Source of the DNA: CAYVZU01 sp964455935
Lineage (GTDB): Bacteria; Fibrobacterota; CAYVZU01
Assembly (NCBI GenBank): GCA_964455935.1
Contig: CAYVZU010000055.1
Span: forward strand, 1 to 24,609
Length of the DNA: 24,609 nt
Direction: 5' to 3'
Under the pieces are notes generated by a model. It saw only the letters and a program-made list of their open reading frames with translations, was not told where the DNA came from and ran no database searches. This document shows, piece after piece, positions 16,269-24,217 of this stretch (position 1 is the first letter of the stretch; every line of letters begins with the position of its first letter). A program made the position numbers and the translations under genes.

Positions 16269-16286
16269 AATTTAATCGATTTAATT
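16269..16286. promoter_or_regulatory. Candidate operator palindrome upstream of the AraC-type regulator
   Basis: AATTTAATCGATTTAATT matches its own reverse complement at 16 of 18 positions and has a central CG as LacI-family operators do. It lies about 135 bases before ATG 16420. A possible extended -10 (TGC TAGACT, 16311-16319) lies downstream, but no clear -35 is seen. AT-rich palindromes also arise by chance. Confidence 0.3.
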
Positions 16287-16419
16287 GATCTCCGATACTT
16301 TTGATTTTTGTGCTAGACTTCCAAGGAGTATAGGTTACCTTCATTCCCATGGCTATATGGATTATCTTTTTTTGTATTTATTTTATTGCTTGCATATCCC
16401 TTTCGGAGAATGTAAAAGC

Positions 16420-18690
16420 ATGGCATCACAACCTGACATAATCGTACAAAAAGCCCTATCCTTTATTGAAAAGAATTTCGCAGAACCATTTTCGGTAAAG
16501 ATGGTAGCTGATGAGGTTGGCTATTCGCAGGATTGGATCAAGGCTCTTTTCAAGAAAGTAACCGGTGAGGGTATATGGACGCACCTGCATCGATTGAGAA
16601 TAGAAAAATCCAAAGAGCTATTACGGCAAACAAATCTACCAATATCCGAAATTGCCTTGCAGGTCGGATTCAACAGCCATGTTCTTTTTGCAGCCACCTT
16701 TCGGAAAAAAACGGGGACAACCCCAAGCGCCTTCCGTTCCGCAATTCGCAATGCTGGTGAATCGAGCGCAGATTTCGTCACAGCCGAGGAAAGAAAAGGA
16801 CAACGAAGTTTCTTTGTGGACCGCTTTGACGGACCTCAAATTGGTCCCTGGTGGGAAATAGTTTCCGGCGAATGGCTTCAGGAGTCTGATTATATAAGCG
16901 GTAAGAGCGAAGAGGAGGCGTATCTTCGTCTTACGCAATTGCTCCCTGAGAATTATCGAATTTCATTTCATACCCGATTGGGAGCCGGCAAGAATACAGA
17001 ACCTTCAGACCTCAATGTGGTATTACAAGACGGAGAGGACAAGAAGGAATACTGCAAATTCATGCTGGGCGGATTTGGAAATTCCGTGGGCCGGGTGTAC
17101 CACAAAGGACAACGGCTTTTATGGAACGGCCAAGCGATTCTTAAAAAATCGCAATGGCAGCGAATTGTCGTCGAACTCAAGGACGATACGGTTCGTCTTT
17201 GGGTGGACGACCAGCAAATGTTTTTGCTGCGCGATGCGTTTCCGCCTCCCTATGCTGACCGGTGCAAGTTCATGGTCGGCTGTTGGCGAAACACCATTCA
17301 TTTGCGCGATGTGGAAATCAGGGATTTGGGGTCTTCTTCACTCGTGCCCGCAATACGACAAGGCGATGTACTTTTTAATTCCGGCGCCTTTGAAAGAGCT
17401 CAGGATTTTTATCAGCGCCACCTTCAATTCCCGGGCAGCGGAACCAATCTGATGGAATTGCGCTACAAGATTGGGATGACATGCCTGCGCCGGGGCCAAT
17501 ATTCGCAGGCCGCTTCATGGCTCTCCAAAATAATCACTCCCGCCGAAGGCGATTTTTGGTCACAAGAGGCGCAAATCGGACTTTTGGAAGTGAGCGCTCA
17601 TACGGATTCGTCCAATGCGTTTCTTGCGAAGCTGGAGGCCTGCTTCAACCATCCCTGTTTACAGGACGGGGCAAGGCAACTGGCCAATGTAACCCGCGAC
17701 GATCTTTCTTCAAGAGGGTTTGTCGAAGAAGCCCTGCGAATCAGCCAAATGTTGTCGGTCAAGGAGAAGAAGGCAACAATTCCCTATTCCATGTCCTTGT
17801 ATTCGTTGGCTCTGTCGTTTCTCGCCGCAAATCGGTATCAGGAATGCTCCGCCGCTTTGATAAACATTGTCCAATCGCCAATCGCAGCCGAAGCCGAGGT
17901 TTTGAGAGCTCTTCACCAATTGGCCAACAGCTATTTGTGGCTGTTGGAAAACGAAAAATCCATGGAAGCATTGGACCGCATTTCATCCCGAACCAACAAT
18001 CAAACGCTTCTGGCTCATTGCGATATTTACCGCGGATTCAATCTTCGCGCTTCCCGAAAACTGCGCGAAGCCGAACGACTGTTTGCCGATGTGCCCGACC
18101 GTTTTCCAAAGGCTGAGAAGGGCATGCTTGCCTTCTCGCAATTGCACAGGGCTCACATTCTCTGCATGATGGGAATGATCGAGGAAGCGGAACGCATAAT
18201 GGCTCAATCGCAACAGACGTATCCTGGCAAGCAAGATCGCGAAAACAGCCATTTCAGTTTGACCGGGTTATTGCGTGGGGAATATGACCGCACTGCAGAG
18301 GAGCTATTGGCGGGTTTGGAATCTGATGGCAGCGAAAGTCTTGAGCCCTGCGCCAGACAAAGGCTTGTCGTTGGCATTCTTTTCGGACTGATCGGTAATT
18401 CCGCCAAAGCAAAGGCCACCTGGAGCGATGTCGTTCTCCGTTTTCCGGCGGAGAGATACGCCTTTTATTCCGTTGTCGCTCAAGCCCTAACTTCGGGCGA
18501 AACAAGCGGTATCGAGGAAATTGTTTATCCGGATCAAATGCGTTCGGAGATATTCTACTTTTTGGGTCTTCTCTTTCAATCGCGCAAAGAAAAGGACAGG
18601 GCTATGGAGTTCTTCCGTCTAAGCTCCGCCCTCGACCCAACATTGCGCTGGCCGGCGTATTTCGCAGGAGATCAATTGGAACGCCTATAG
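16420..18690 (+). CDS. AraC-type regulator fused to a beta-sandwich domain and a TPR region
   Basis: The 756-residue protein starts with an AraC/XylS DNA-binding domain (about residues 5-110): EPFSVKMVADEVGYSQDWIK is the first helix-turn-helix and ISEIALQVGFNSHVLFAATF with KKTGTTPSAFR the second. Residues about 128-303 look like a concanavalin/LamG or 3-keto-disaccharide-hydrolase-like beta sandwich (FFVDRFDGPQIGPWWEIVSG, WQRIVVELKDDTVRLWVDD, KFMVGCWRNTIHLRDVEIRD). The rest is helical repeats of TPR type. No membrane segment or signal is present from this start. ATG 16420 was chosen because the HTH begins at once and GGAG lies 11 bases upstream; upstream in-frame codons add a hydrophobic stretch unlike the family. 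Sugar sensing by the sandwich is inference. The fused order, HTH first, is unusual for AraC proteins. Confidence 0.82.
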   Translation: MASQPDIIVQKALSFIEKNFAEPFSVKMVADEVGYSQDWIKALFKKVTGEGIWTHLHRLRIEKSKELLRQTNLPISEIALQVGFNSHVLFAATFRKKTGTTPSAFRSAIRNAGESSADFVTAEERKGQRSFFVDRFDGPQIGPWWEIVSGEWLQESDYISGKSEEEAYLRLTQLLPENYRISFHTRLGAGKNTEPSDLNVVLQDGEDKKEYCKFMLGGFGNSVGRVYHKGQRLLWNGQAILKKSQWQRIVVELKDDTVRLWVDDQQMFLLRDAFPPPYADRCKFMVGCWRNTIHLRDVEIRDLGSSSLVPAIRQGDVLFNSGAFERAQDFYQRHLQFPGSGTNLMELRYKIGMTCLRRGQYSQAASWLSKIITPAEGDFWSQEAQIGLLEVSAHTDSSNAFLAKLEACFNHPCLQDGARQLANVTRDDLSSRGFVEEALRISQMLSVKEKKATIPYSMSLYSLALSFLAANRYQECSAALINIVQSPIAAEAEVLRALHQLANSYLWLLENEKSMEALDRISSRTNNQTLLAHCDIYRGFNLRASRKLREAERLFADVPDRFPKAEKGMLAFSQLHRAHILCMMGMIEEAERIMAQSQQTYPGKQDRENSHFSLTGLLRGEYDRTAEELLAGLESDGSESLEPCARQRLVVGILFGLIGNSAKAKATWSDVVLRFPAERYAFYSVVAQALTSGETSGIEEIVYPDQMRSEIFYFLGLLFQSRKEKDRAMEFFRLSSALDPTLRWPAYFAGDQLERL

Positions 18691-18716
18691 AGATTTCCGG
18701 CAACCATTCAGCACGG

Positions 18717-18908
18717 CAAACACCCTCACCATATGGTAGCCGCCATTCTTTCTTGCCGTAATAGGTAGGCCCCTTCTCCTTGCTTCGTCAATGGGCCTAC
18801 CCCATTACGACAATCTTTTTTGGCAACCACTATAATCCTCTCCCATCCCTGCCAAAATGGGGCAGGCTCCGGGAGAGGTGAAAATCCCTTGCCCTCGCGG
18901 GAGAGAGT
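18717..18908. repeat. Cluster of palindromic repeats between the AraC-type gene and lacI
   Basis: It begins with CAAACACCCTCACC (18717-18730), shared in inverted orientation with 16242-16255. It includes the long hairpin at 18753-18813. It then has CCTCTCCC (18837-18844) pairing with GGGAGAGG (18871-18878) around an inner CCTGCC/GGCAGG. A third GGGAGAGAG follows near 18900. No gene lies in 18691-19008. Confidence 0.6.
18753..18821 (+). terminator. Candidate intrinsic terminator after the AraC-type gene
   Basis: The stem pairs GTAAT-a-GGTAGGCCC (18758-18772) with GGGCCTACC-cc-ATTAC (18793-18808). It extends outward through CG and TTG/CAA pairs to 18753/18813, and TTTTTT follows at 18816-18821. 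It lies 62 bases after the stop at 18690. Further out, TGGTAGCC (18734-18741) and GGCAACCA (18822-18829) pair at 7 of 8 positions, so the whole 18734-18829 stretch is one long imperfect palindrome that may be a repeat element co-opted as a terminator. Confidence 0.6.
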
Positions 18909-18951
18909 GGCTCGCCCTCCACAGCAGGTCAGCCCTGCCATTCGGCCGTGC

Positions 18952-18980
18952 TTGACATTCCCGGGCTGGCCAAATATATT
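18952..18980 (+). promoter_or_regulatory. Sigma70-type promoter of the lacI-fucI-GH29 operon
   Basis: A perfect -35 box TTGACA (18952-18957) and a -10 box TATATT (18975-18980) are separated by exactly 17 bases. Transcription would start near 18986-18988, giving a leader of about 22 bases before ATG 19009. An in-frame ATG at 18983 lies at or upstream of this start, which supports 19009 as the true start. Confidence 0.75.
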
Positions 18981-18983
18981 GAT

Positions 18984-18999
18984 GCTAAACCGATTTAGC
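18984..18999. promoter_or_regulatory. LacI-family operator overlapping the transcription start
   Basis: GCTAAACCGATTTAGC has perfect 6-base arms (GCTAAA/TTTAGC) and a central CG, the typical form of a GalR/LacI-family operator. It begins three bases after the -10 box and covers the expected start site, so binding would block transcription. The regulator gene itself follows, so autoregulation of the whole operon is the simplest reading. Confidence 0.65.
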
Positions 19000-19008
19000 G
19001 TTACCAAT

Positions 19009-20022
19009 ATGACGGAAGCCCAAAAGCCATCGCTTGATTATATCGCCAAGCTTGCCGGCGTTTCCAAAACCACGGCAAGCCTGGTCATCAATGGCAAATC
19101 AGATCAATACAGAATCAGCAAGAAAACCGAAAGAAAGATCCGAAGCCTTGTTTCCAAATACGCTTTTAGACCTTCCCAAACAGCCATAGGGCTTCGATTA
19201 AAATCGACAAAGACCATCGGACTCGTCATCGATGATGTCACCAATTATTTCTATTCCCTCATTGCTAAGCATGTCCAATCCAAAGCGGAGGCACATGGTT
19301 TCCACATCATTATCGCCAATTCCGGGGGTGACGAGAAAACCGAAAAGGCAATTATCGGTGACATGATTGCACGGTCCGTTGACGGATTAATGCTGGCAAG
19401 CGCGCAGAAAGAAAACCGGCTCGAACCGCTGCTTTCGCAGTACCGCATTCCCGCGGTATACATCGACCGCAATGTCGCAAAGAGAAATTTGCCATGGGTG
19501 GGAAGCGACAATTTCGCTGGTTCTTATTTGCTCGCCCAAAGACTCATCTGCCGCGGGGCAACGAAGATTGTCTTTGTCGGAGGAAGGTCCTTCCTGTCCA
19601 CCCATCAGGAAAGACTGGCAGGTTTTAAGAAGGCGCTTTCCGAAAATTCCATACCCTTCAACCGATCGCTGTATTTCGAATCGGATTTTGGCGCGGAAGG
19701 AGGCTTCCAGGCGGCGCAGAAGATCTTTGCGAACAACGGCCCCGCGCCCCATGGAATTTTCACCGCTTCCTTCACGCTGTGCGAAGGGCTCCTATTATTT
19801 CTGAACAAGAAAGCGCCCAATCTAGCGCCCGAATTGAAGTTGGCGACATTCGACAATCACCCGCTGCTTGATCTTCTTCCGTTTCCCGTTGATTCGATGC
19901 AGCAGGACTGCATCGGGATTTCGGAGAAGGCGTTTGCGATCATCCTCGATCAAATTGCAGGCAAAAAGACGGATCGAAGCGTTGCCCTGCAGCCCCAGTT
20001 GATTTCAAGAAGCGCGCGGTAA
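19009..20022 (+). CDS. LacI/GalR-family transcriptional repressor
   Basis: The 337-residue regulator has the family N-terminal helix-turn-helix (SLDYIAKLAGVSKTTASLVI, residues about 8-27), the hinge with YAFRPSQTAIGLRLKSTKTI, and a periplasmic-binding-protein-like effector domain (IGLVIDDVTNYFYSLIAKHV, RSVDGLMLASAQ, GSDNFAGSYLLAQRLI, FDNHPLLDLL). I chose ATG 19009 because the promoter at 18952-18980 would start transcription downstream of any earlier start; the ribosome site is poor. It is followed after 28 bases by fucI and then a GH29 fucosidase, so an effector derived from fucose is the natural inference. Confidence 0.92.
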   Translation: MTEAQKPSLDYIAKLAGVSKTTASLVINGKSDQYRISKKTERKIRSLVSKYAFRPSQTAIGLRLKSTKTIGLVIDDVTNYFYSLIAKHVQSKAEAHGFHIIIANSGGDEKTEKAIIGDMIARSVDGLMLASAQKENRLEPLLSQYRIPAVYIDRNVAKRNLPWVGSDNFAGSYLLAQRLICRGATKIVFVGGRSFLSTHQERLAGFKKALSENSIPFNRSLYFESDFGAEGGFQAAQKIFANNGPAPHGIFTASFTLCEGLLLFLNKKAPNLAPELKLATFDNHPLLDLLPFPVDSMQQDCIGISEKAFAIILDQIAGKKTDRSVALQPQLISRSAR

Positions 20023-20050
20023 GGAGAATTTGGAAGAAGAGGAGGAACCT

Positions 20051-21904
20051 GTGGCGATTCCCGATTTCAGAAAACTCGCAAGGACAAAGAGAGATTTCTG
20101 CATTATTCCTCGTCGTTTGGCGGGCCCCATTCCCACAATTGCCATCACACCCGTGGCTGACGGGCGCAGCGGCGCGTATGAGAGCAATCAAGAGAAGACA
20201 TGGGCAATGGCCGAGCGTGTCTATATGCTTTTGGCGGATCATGTGCGGCTCGCCGACGGCATTGCCCCCAACATCGTGGTTGCGCCCGAAATTGTCTACG
20301 GCGCGCGCACGGGCGCGCTTGCGCAGGAATATTACACCGCCATGGGTGTATCGGCCAACATCTGGGTAAGCAGGTCATGGGCCTATAGCGACGAACTGAT
20401 GTCGGCGTGCATGGGCATTGGCTCATCGCAATGGCAGCAGGCCGCCTACGGCCTGAACCAGACCGACCGACCGGGTGCGGTCTGGCTCAAGGCGTTTTGC
20501 GCGGCAATGGACGAAAAGCTTCGGCCTGTGTTTGCCATATACAACCCCGATTTAGAGGCTGAAGATTCGTCCATTGCCCCTTTTCCGGCCGAGCGTCTTT
20601 TGCGCTTTGCGCGTTGCGCGTGCGCTTTGGCCGAAATGCGGGGAAAGAACTATCTGTCCGTCGGCGGTGTTTCGATGGGCATCATTGGATCGGATGTCCG
20701 CAGAAATACGCTGCATCACTACTTCGGCATGGGAACCGTGTCAACGGACATGGTTTCCGTAAAAGGCCGGATGGACAATGGCTTTTACGATCACGGGGAG
20801 TTTGAGCGCGCCTTTGGCTTCATGAAGAAGCGCTTTAGAATTGACTTCGGCTCCGGAAGCCGCCCATTGCCCAATGACGACCTTCTGGGCCAATGCATAA
20901 AAATGACCATGATCGTGCGCGACATGATGATCGGCAATCCCATTCTGGCCGATGAACAAAAGGGCAATGCGCAGGGCTTTAGGGCCGACGTGGAGCGTGC
21001 GCAGGGATGCAATGCAATTGCCGCAGGAACCCAGGGTCAGCGCGCCTGGACGGATCTGTATCCGAATTTCGATCTGACGGAATCGCTTCTTTGCAGCTCG
21101 TTCGACTGGAACGGTTTTCGTCAGGCGTTCATTGTGGCCACTGAGAATGATTCCAAGAATGCAGTCGGCATGCTTGCCGCCCACCTGCTTACCGGTGCGC
21201 CGCAGCTTTTTGCCGACATCCGGACCAACTGGACACCCGAGAGCGTGAAGAAGGCTTTGGGAAAAGACATTTCCAAAATCGCGCATCAGGGATTCATTGA
21301 TAAGCGCAATTCAGGGGCTGCCGCGCTGGATTTCGCAATCGATCCTTATGGGCTTGTCAAGGCCGATAAAACAACTCCGGTTTTCCAAGTGGCGGAGAAA
21401 ATACGGATGAGTAAAACACTGCAAGGGGAACTGGCGGAGGCGGCGATCGAGCGCACAACCTATATGGCGGCAAATTTGGAATATTTTCCCGGGGACGGGC
21501 TTTCGAGCCATTTTCGAACGCCGGGTGGAATTCCTATGACGGCATACCGCTACAACGAAATTGGCGATTTGCCGACGTGCTCGATTGTTGAAGGTTGGAC
21601 CTTGGAACTGCCGGCCGATGTGGCCGACCATGTAAGCAATGTTACCGATAAAACCTGGCCTGAAACGTATTGGGCTCCGCGCAACATGAGTTCGTTCGAG
21701 TATATGTCGAGAATCGGGCCGAATCATGACGCGAACTCATTCGGCTTGATCGGCGCGGATCTGATAACGCTTAATGCCATGCTGCGCATCCCGGTGGATT
21801 TTCACAATATCCCGCAGGATCAAATATTGCGCCCCACGCTCTGGGACCGATTTGGCAGTGACGATTTTCGCGTTTGCGAAAAACTGGGTCCTTTGTATCA
21901 GTAA
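20051..21904 (+). CDS. fucI: L-fucose isomerase
   Basis: The 617-residue enzyme interconverts L-fucose and L-fuculose in the cytoplasm using Mn2+. Family blocks include IPTIAITPVADGRSGAYESN, MVRDMMIGNP-type IVRDMMIGNPILADE, NAIAAGTQGQRAWTDLYPN, VATENDSKNAVGMLAAHLLT, FADIRTNW, IVEGWTLELP and IGADLITLNAMLRIPV. Likely metal ligands are Glu344 (DLTESLL), Asp367 (ATEND) and His559 (GPNH), aligned from memory to the E. coli enzyme. I chose GTG 20051 with GGAGG five bases upstream; a TTG at 20030 would add seven mostly acidic residues. E. coli FucI is 591 residues. It lies between lacI and the fucosidase, same strand, short gaps. Confidence 0.94.
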   Translation: MAIPDFRKLARTKRDFCIIPRRLAGPIPTIAITPVADGRSGAYESNQEKTWAMAERVYMLLADHVRLADGIAPNIVVAPEIVYGARTGALAQEYYTAMGVSANIWVSRSWAYSDELMSACMGIGSSQWQQAAYGLNQTDRPGAVWLKAFCAAMDEKLRPVFAIYNPDLEAEDSSIAPFPAERLLRFARCACALAEMRGKNYLSVGGVSMGIIGSDVRRNTLHHYFGMGTVSTDMVSVKGRMDNGFYDHGEFERAFGFMKKRFRIDFGSGSRPLPNDDLLGQCIKMTMIVRDMMIGNPILADEQKGNAQGFRADVERAQGCNAIAAGTQGQRAWTDLYPNFDLTESLLCSSFDWNGFRQAFIVATENDSKNAVGMLAAHLLTGAPQLFADIRTNWTPESVKKALGKDISKIAHQGFIDKRNSGAAALDFAIDPYGLVKADKTTPVFQVAEKIRMSKTLQGELAEAAIERTTYMAANLEYFPGDGLSSHFRTPGGIPMTAYRYNEIGDLPTCSIVEGWTLELPADVADHVSNVTDKTWPETYWAPRNMSSFEYMSRIGPNHDANSFGLIGADLITLNAMLRIPVDFHNIPQDQILRPTLWDRFGSDDFRVCEKLGPLYQ

Positions 21905-21928
21905 CCAAAATTCAACAGGAGGCTTGCG

Positions 21929-23245
21929 ATGTCCATCTCCGCTCCCGCAGAAAACGGCGATACTTCCTGGTTTGTTCATGACCGATTTGGCCTGTTCGTC
22001 CATTGGGGCCTCTATTCCATGGCCGCACGCCACGAATGGGTAAAAAGCGAGGAAAAGATCCCCGATCAAGTATACGACAGAAAATATTTTAAGAATTTTG
22101 ATCCCGATTTGTATGATCCCAAAGTCTGGGCCGGTTATGCCGCCAAGGCCGGAATGAAATACTTCGTGATTACCACCAAACACCACGAAGGGTTTTGCCT
22201 TTGGGATTCCAAGCTTACCGACTACAAGGCCCCTAACACTCCAGCGAAACGCGATCTTCTGACACCCATGGTCGATGCTTTCCGCGGTCAGGATTTGAAG
22301 GTGGGGTTTTATCATTCGCTCATCGATTGGCACCACCCCCATTACGTTTTGGACCATCAGGTCGGCCCCTGCCGAGATCACCCGGACCGCGAAAAAATGA
22401 ATGTTGGCCGCGATCAAACGAAGTATGCCAGTTATCTCCACGATCAGGTGAAGGAGCTTCTTACCAATTTCGGCAAGGTCGACGTGCTCTGGTTCGATTT
22501 TTCATACCCGAACAAGGAAGCGCCCGATGATTTCACCAAAGGCAAAGGACATACGGCATGGCGTTCCGAAGAACTGCTGAAGCTGGTGCGCAAGCTGCAG
22601 CCGCACGTTATTCTTGACGACCGGCTGGATCTGGAAAAGGGATGGGATGTCAAAACACCGGAACAGGCCCAGCCGCGCGAGTGGGTAAAGGTGAACGGTC
22701 AGCCCGTGGTATGGGAAGCCTGCCAGACCTTCTCCGGCTCATGGGGCTATCACCGCAACGAACAAAGTTGGCGCAGCGTGGAGAATCTTATTCAAACCCT
22801 TGTTGATTGCGTTTCAAAGGGCGGCAATCTCCTCTTGAATGTGGGGCCTACAGGCCGGGGCGAGTTCGACGAGCGGGCAATCGCCCGGTTGGACGGCATT
22901 GGCGAATGGATGAAGCGCCACAGCCGTTCGATTTATGGATGCACCCAGGCGCCCGATGGGTTCAAGGCTCCCCAGGATTGCCGGCTCACATATAATCCGG
23001 AAAAAAACCGGCTATATATTCACTGCTTCGCCTGGCCCTATAAGCACATTCATTGCGATGGCATGGCTGACAAAGTGGAATATGCGCAGCTCCTAAACGA
23101 TGGTTCGGAAGTGGGGATAGAGAGCGACAAATGTGTCACCAGTCAGTTGGGCCCCATGGACGCTCAAACACTCATGCTCGCGCTGCCGCAGACCAAGCCT
23201 AACGTAGCCGTGCCGGTGATTGAGTTGTTCCTGAAAAAGCCTTGA
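21929..23245 (+). CDS. GH29 alpha-L-fucosidase, cytoplasmic
   Basis: The 438-residue glycoside hydrolase removes terminal alpha-L-fucose with retention. GH29 hallmarks are DRFGLFVHWGLYSM, YFVITTKHHEGFCLWDS, DVLWFDFSYP with the likely nucleophile Asp190, and VVWEACQTFSGSWGYH with Glu263 in the family's WE-x-C-x-T position. NLLLNVGPTGRGEFDE closes the barrel. There is no signal peptide, so it works on fucosides imported into the cell. The start at ATG 21929 has AGGAGG six bases upstream. It is 24 bases after fucI in the lacI-fucI-GH29 operon. After the catalytic domain there is only a short beta domain of roughly 90 residues. Confidence 0.93.
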   Translation: MSISAPAENGDTSWFVHDRFGLFVHWGLYSMAARHEWVKSEEKIPDQVYDRKYFKNFDPDLYDPKVWAGYAAKAGMKYFVITTKHHEGFCLWDSKLTDYKAPNTPAKRDLLTPMVDAFRGQDLKVGFYHSLIDWHHPHYVLDHQVGPCRDHPDREKMNVGRDQTKYASYLHDQVKELLTNFGKVDVLWFDFSYPNKEAPDDFTKGKGHTAWRSEELLKLVRKLQPHVILDDRLDLEKGWDVKTPEQAQPREWVKVNGQPVVWEACQTFSGSWGYHRNEQSWRSVENLIQTLVDCVSKGGNLLLNVGPTGRGEFDERAIARLDGIGEWMKRHSRSIYGCTQAPDGFKAPQDCRLTYNPEKNRLYIHCFAWPYKHIHCDGMADKVEYAQLLNDGSEVGIESDKCVTSQLGPMDAQTLMLALPQTKPNVAVPVIELFLKKP

Positions 23246-23260
23246 GCCGAAAGGGAAATA

Positions 23261-23449
23261 TTGGATGAACCCCAGGTGGATCGGGTTGTTTCGCTCCTCT
23301 CCAAGGACAGCTGCATTGATGCGGAAACCGTGCGGCAGGCAGCCCGGGACAAGGAGATGCTTAGAACGCATCTCAAAAAGGCTTTCTGGCATCGCCCGGC
23401 TGCAAACGCCGCAAGCTTCGTTGCGCTCCATCGGCGTATCTCCCTCTGA
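23261..23449 (+). pseudogene. Short open frame running into the inverted-repeat element
   Basis: From TTG 23261 a 62-codon frame begins MDEPQVDRVVSLLSKDSCID then AETVRQAARDKEMLRTHLKK, which looks protein-like. From about residue 35 the frame lies inside the repeat element starting at 23363 and ends there. It may be the front of a small gene cut by the repeat, or chance. No family is recognised and the ribosome site is weak. Confidence 0.25.
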
Positions 23450-23527
23450 TACGCCTGCTTCGCGCGCCTTGCCTGCGCCGTTTTCGCACGGGCTTCGGCC
23501 CGCGCAATCCTTTTTGAGATGCGCTCT
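23363..23527. repeat. 165-bp dispersed element with 19-bp inverted terminal repeats
   Basis: AGAACGCATCTCAAAAAGG (23363-23381) is the reverse complement of CCTTTTTGAGATGCGCTCT (23509-23527) at 18 of 19 positions. Inside are a hairpin GGCGTAT/ATACGCC (23433-23455) and a hairpin CGGGC-TTCG-GCCCG with a canonical stable tetraloop, followed after six bases by CCTTTTT. The right 60 bases recur at 3955-4014 (52/60 identical). It encodes no transposase, so it would be a non-autonomous element or a structured intergenic repeat. The hairpin plus T-run may terminate the fucose operon. Confidence 0.75.
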
Positions 23528-23656
23528 AGCATCATCCCGCCAAAACCCCAAGGAATCCGCGCCGGGCGGCTGACTACGATGCTTTGCTCCACGCACCCGA
23601 CCGCGTCGAATCCGGGTCTGTCGCTCCCGATGCCTGTTCCATTGTATTTTGCACCC

Positions 23657-24217
23657 ATGTTGAAAATTGCGTGTTTCGCCGTTGTGCTGATTGCGGCTTT
23701 GGCTGCGTGGGCGCAATTTCCCAAGATCGAGAAGGTCATTGGCAAGGTGGAGAAGGCCGGTGGAGCAGGGGTGTGGCGCCCCGTATCGGCGGGCGACAAA
23801 CTGAAAGAGAACGAGACTCTTGCCACACGGGACAAGGCATGGGCTTCTGTGCGCATTGGACCGGGTGTGAGCGCGGATATGCAGGAGACATCGGTGCTGA
23901 CTCTAATTCGCGCAATAGCCCCGGTCCGCTGCATCAGCGTCAAGGAAGGAGCGATCCTGTTTTCCGTGCTGCCCAAGCCCGGCTTTTCGCTGGAGGTGCT
24001 GACCCCCTATTTCACGGGCGCCTGCGATGCGGGTACGTTTCGGCTCTATCTCGAACACAAGCAGGTGATGGTCAGTGTGCAGCGCGGCAAGCTGGTGATT
24101 CTTGATGTTGAAACCCGCCAACCCCGGATGGAAGTTCTTTCGGGCGAAACCGCGATGTTCGGGCTGGAAGAGAAGGAAGACAAACCGCTGATGGCGGAAG
24201 ACGTCAGCCGGCCTTGA
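23657..24217 (+). CDS. FecR-like secreted protein
   Basis: The 186-residue product has a signal peptide (MLKIACFAVVLIAALAAWA, cleavage probably before QFPK). It then carries a FecR-like beta-strand domain: IEKVIGKVEKAGGAGVWRPV, GDKLKENETLATRDKAWASV and RIGPGVSADMQETSVLTL follow the pattern of W-x-PV, GD-x-L, L-x-T and a closing T-x-L strand. Such domains occur in periplasmic regulators of ECF sigma factors and in many stand-alone surface proteins; no sigma factor is nearby, so a regulatory role is not supported. ATG 23657 was chosen for the signal peptide; no good ribosome site is visible. Its last 14 bases overlap the convergent gene. Confidence 0.7.
   Translation: MLKIACFAVVLIAALAAWAQFPKIEKVIGKVEKAGGAGVWRPVSAGDKLKENETLATRDKAWASVRIGPGVSADMQETSVLTLIRAIAPVRCISVKEGAILFSVLPKPGFSLEVLTPYFTGACDAGTFRLYLEHKQVMVSVQRGKLVILDVETRQPRMEVLSGETAMFGLEEKEDKPLMAEDVSRP

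Larger units (their letters stand above)
15443..16419. other. Long divergent intergenic region without a convincing gene
   Basis: This 977-base region separates the divergent CBM9-like and AraC-type genes. I see no protein worth calling: open frames at 15788-16116 on the minus strand and a 31-codon plus-strand frame near 15990 lack ribosome sites and family similarity. It contains a short palindrome at 15737-15752 (TCTGATG, CC, CATCAGA), a hairpin repeat at 16167-16256 and an AT-rich palindrome at 16269-16286. The rest is unassigned. Confidence 0.5.

Noticed and set aside
18820..19008. In-frame N-terminal extension of the LacI regulator
   Set aside because: It translates a hairpin repeat and the promoter; transcription would begin after it.
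23093..23976. Long minus-strand frames across the fucosidase end, the repeat and the FecR-like gene
   Set aside because: They are antisense to two well-supported genes, and part of their apparent protein sequence is simply the translated repeat element.
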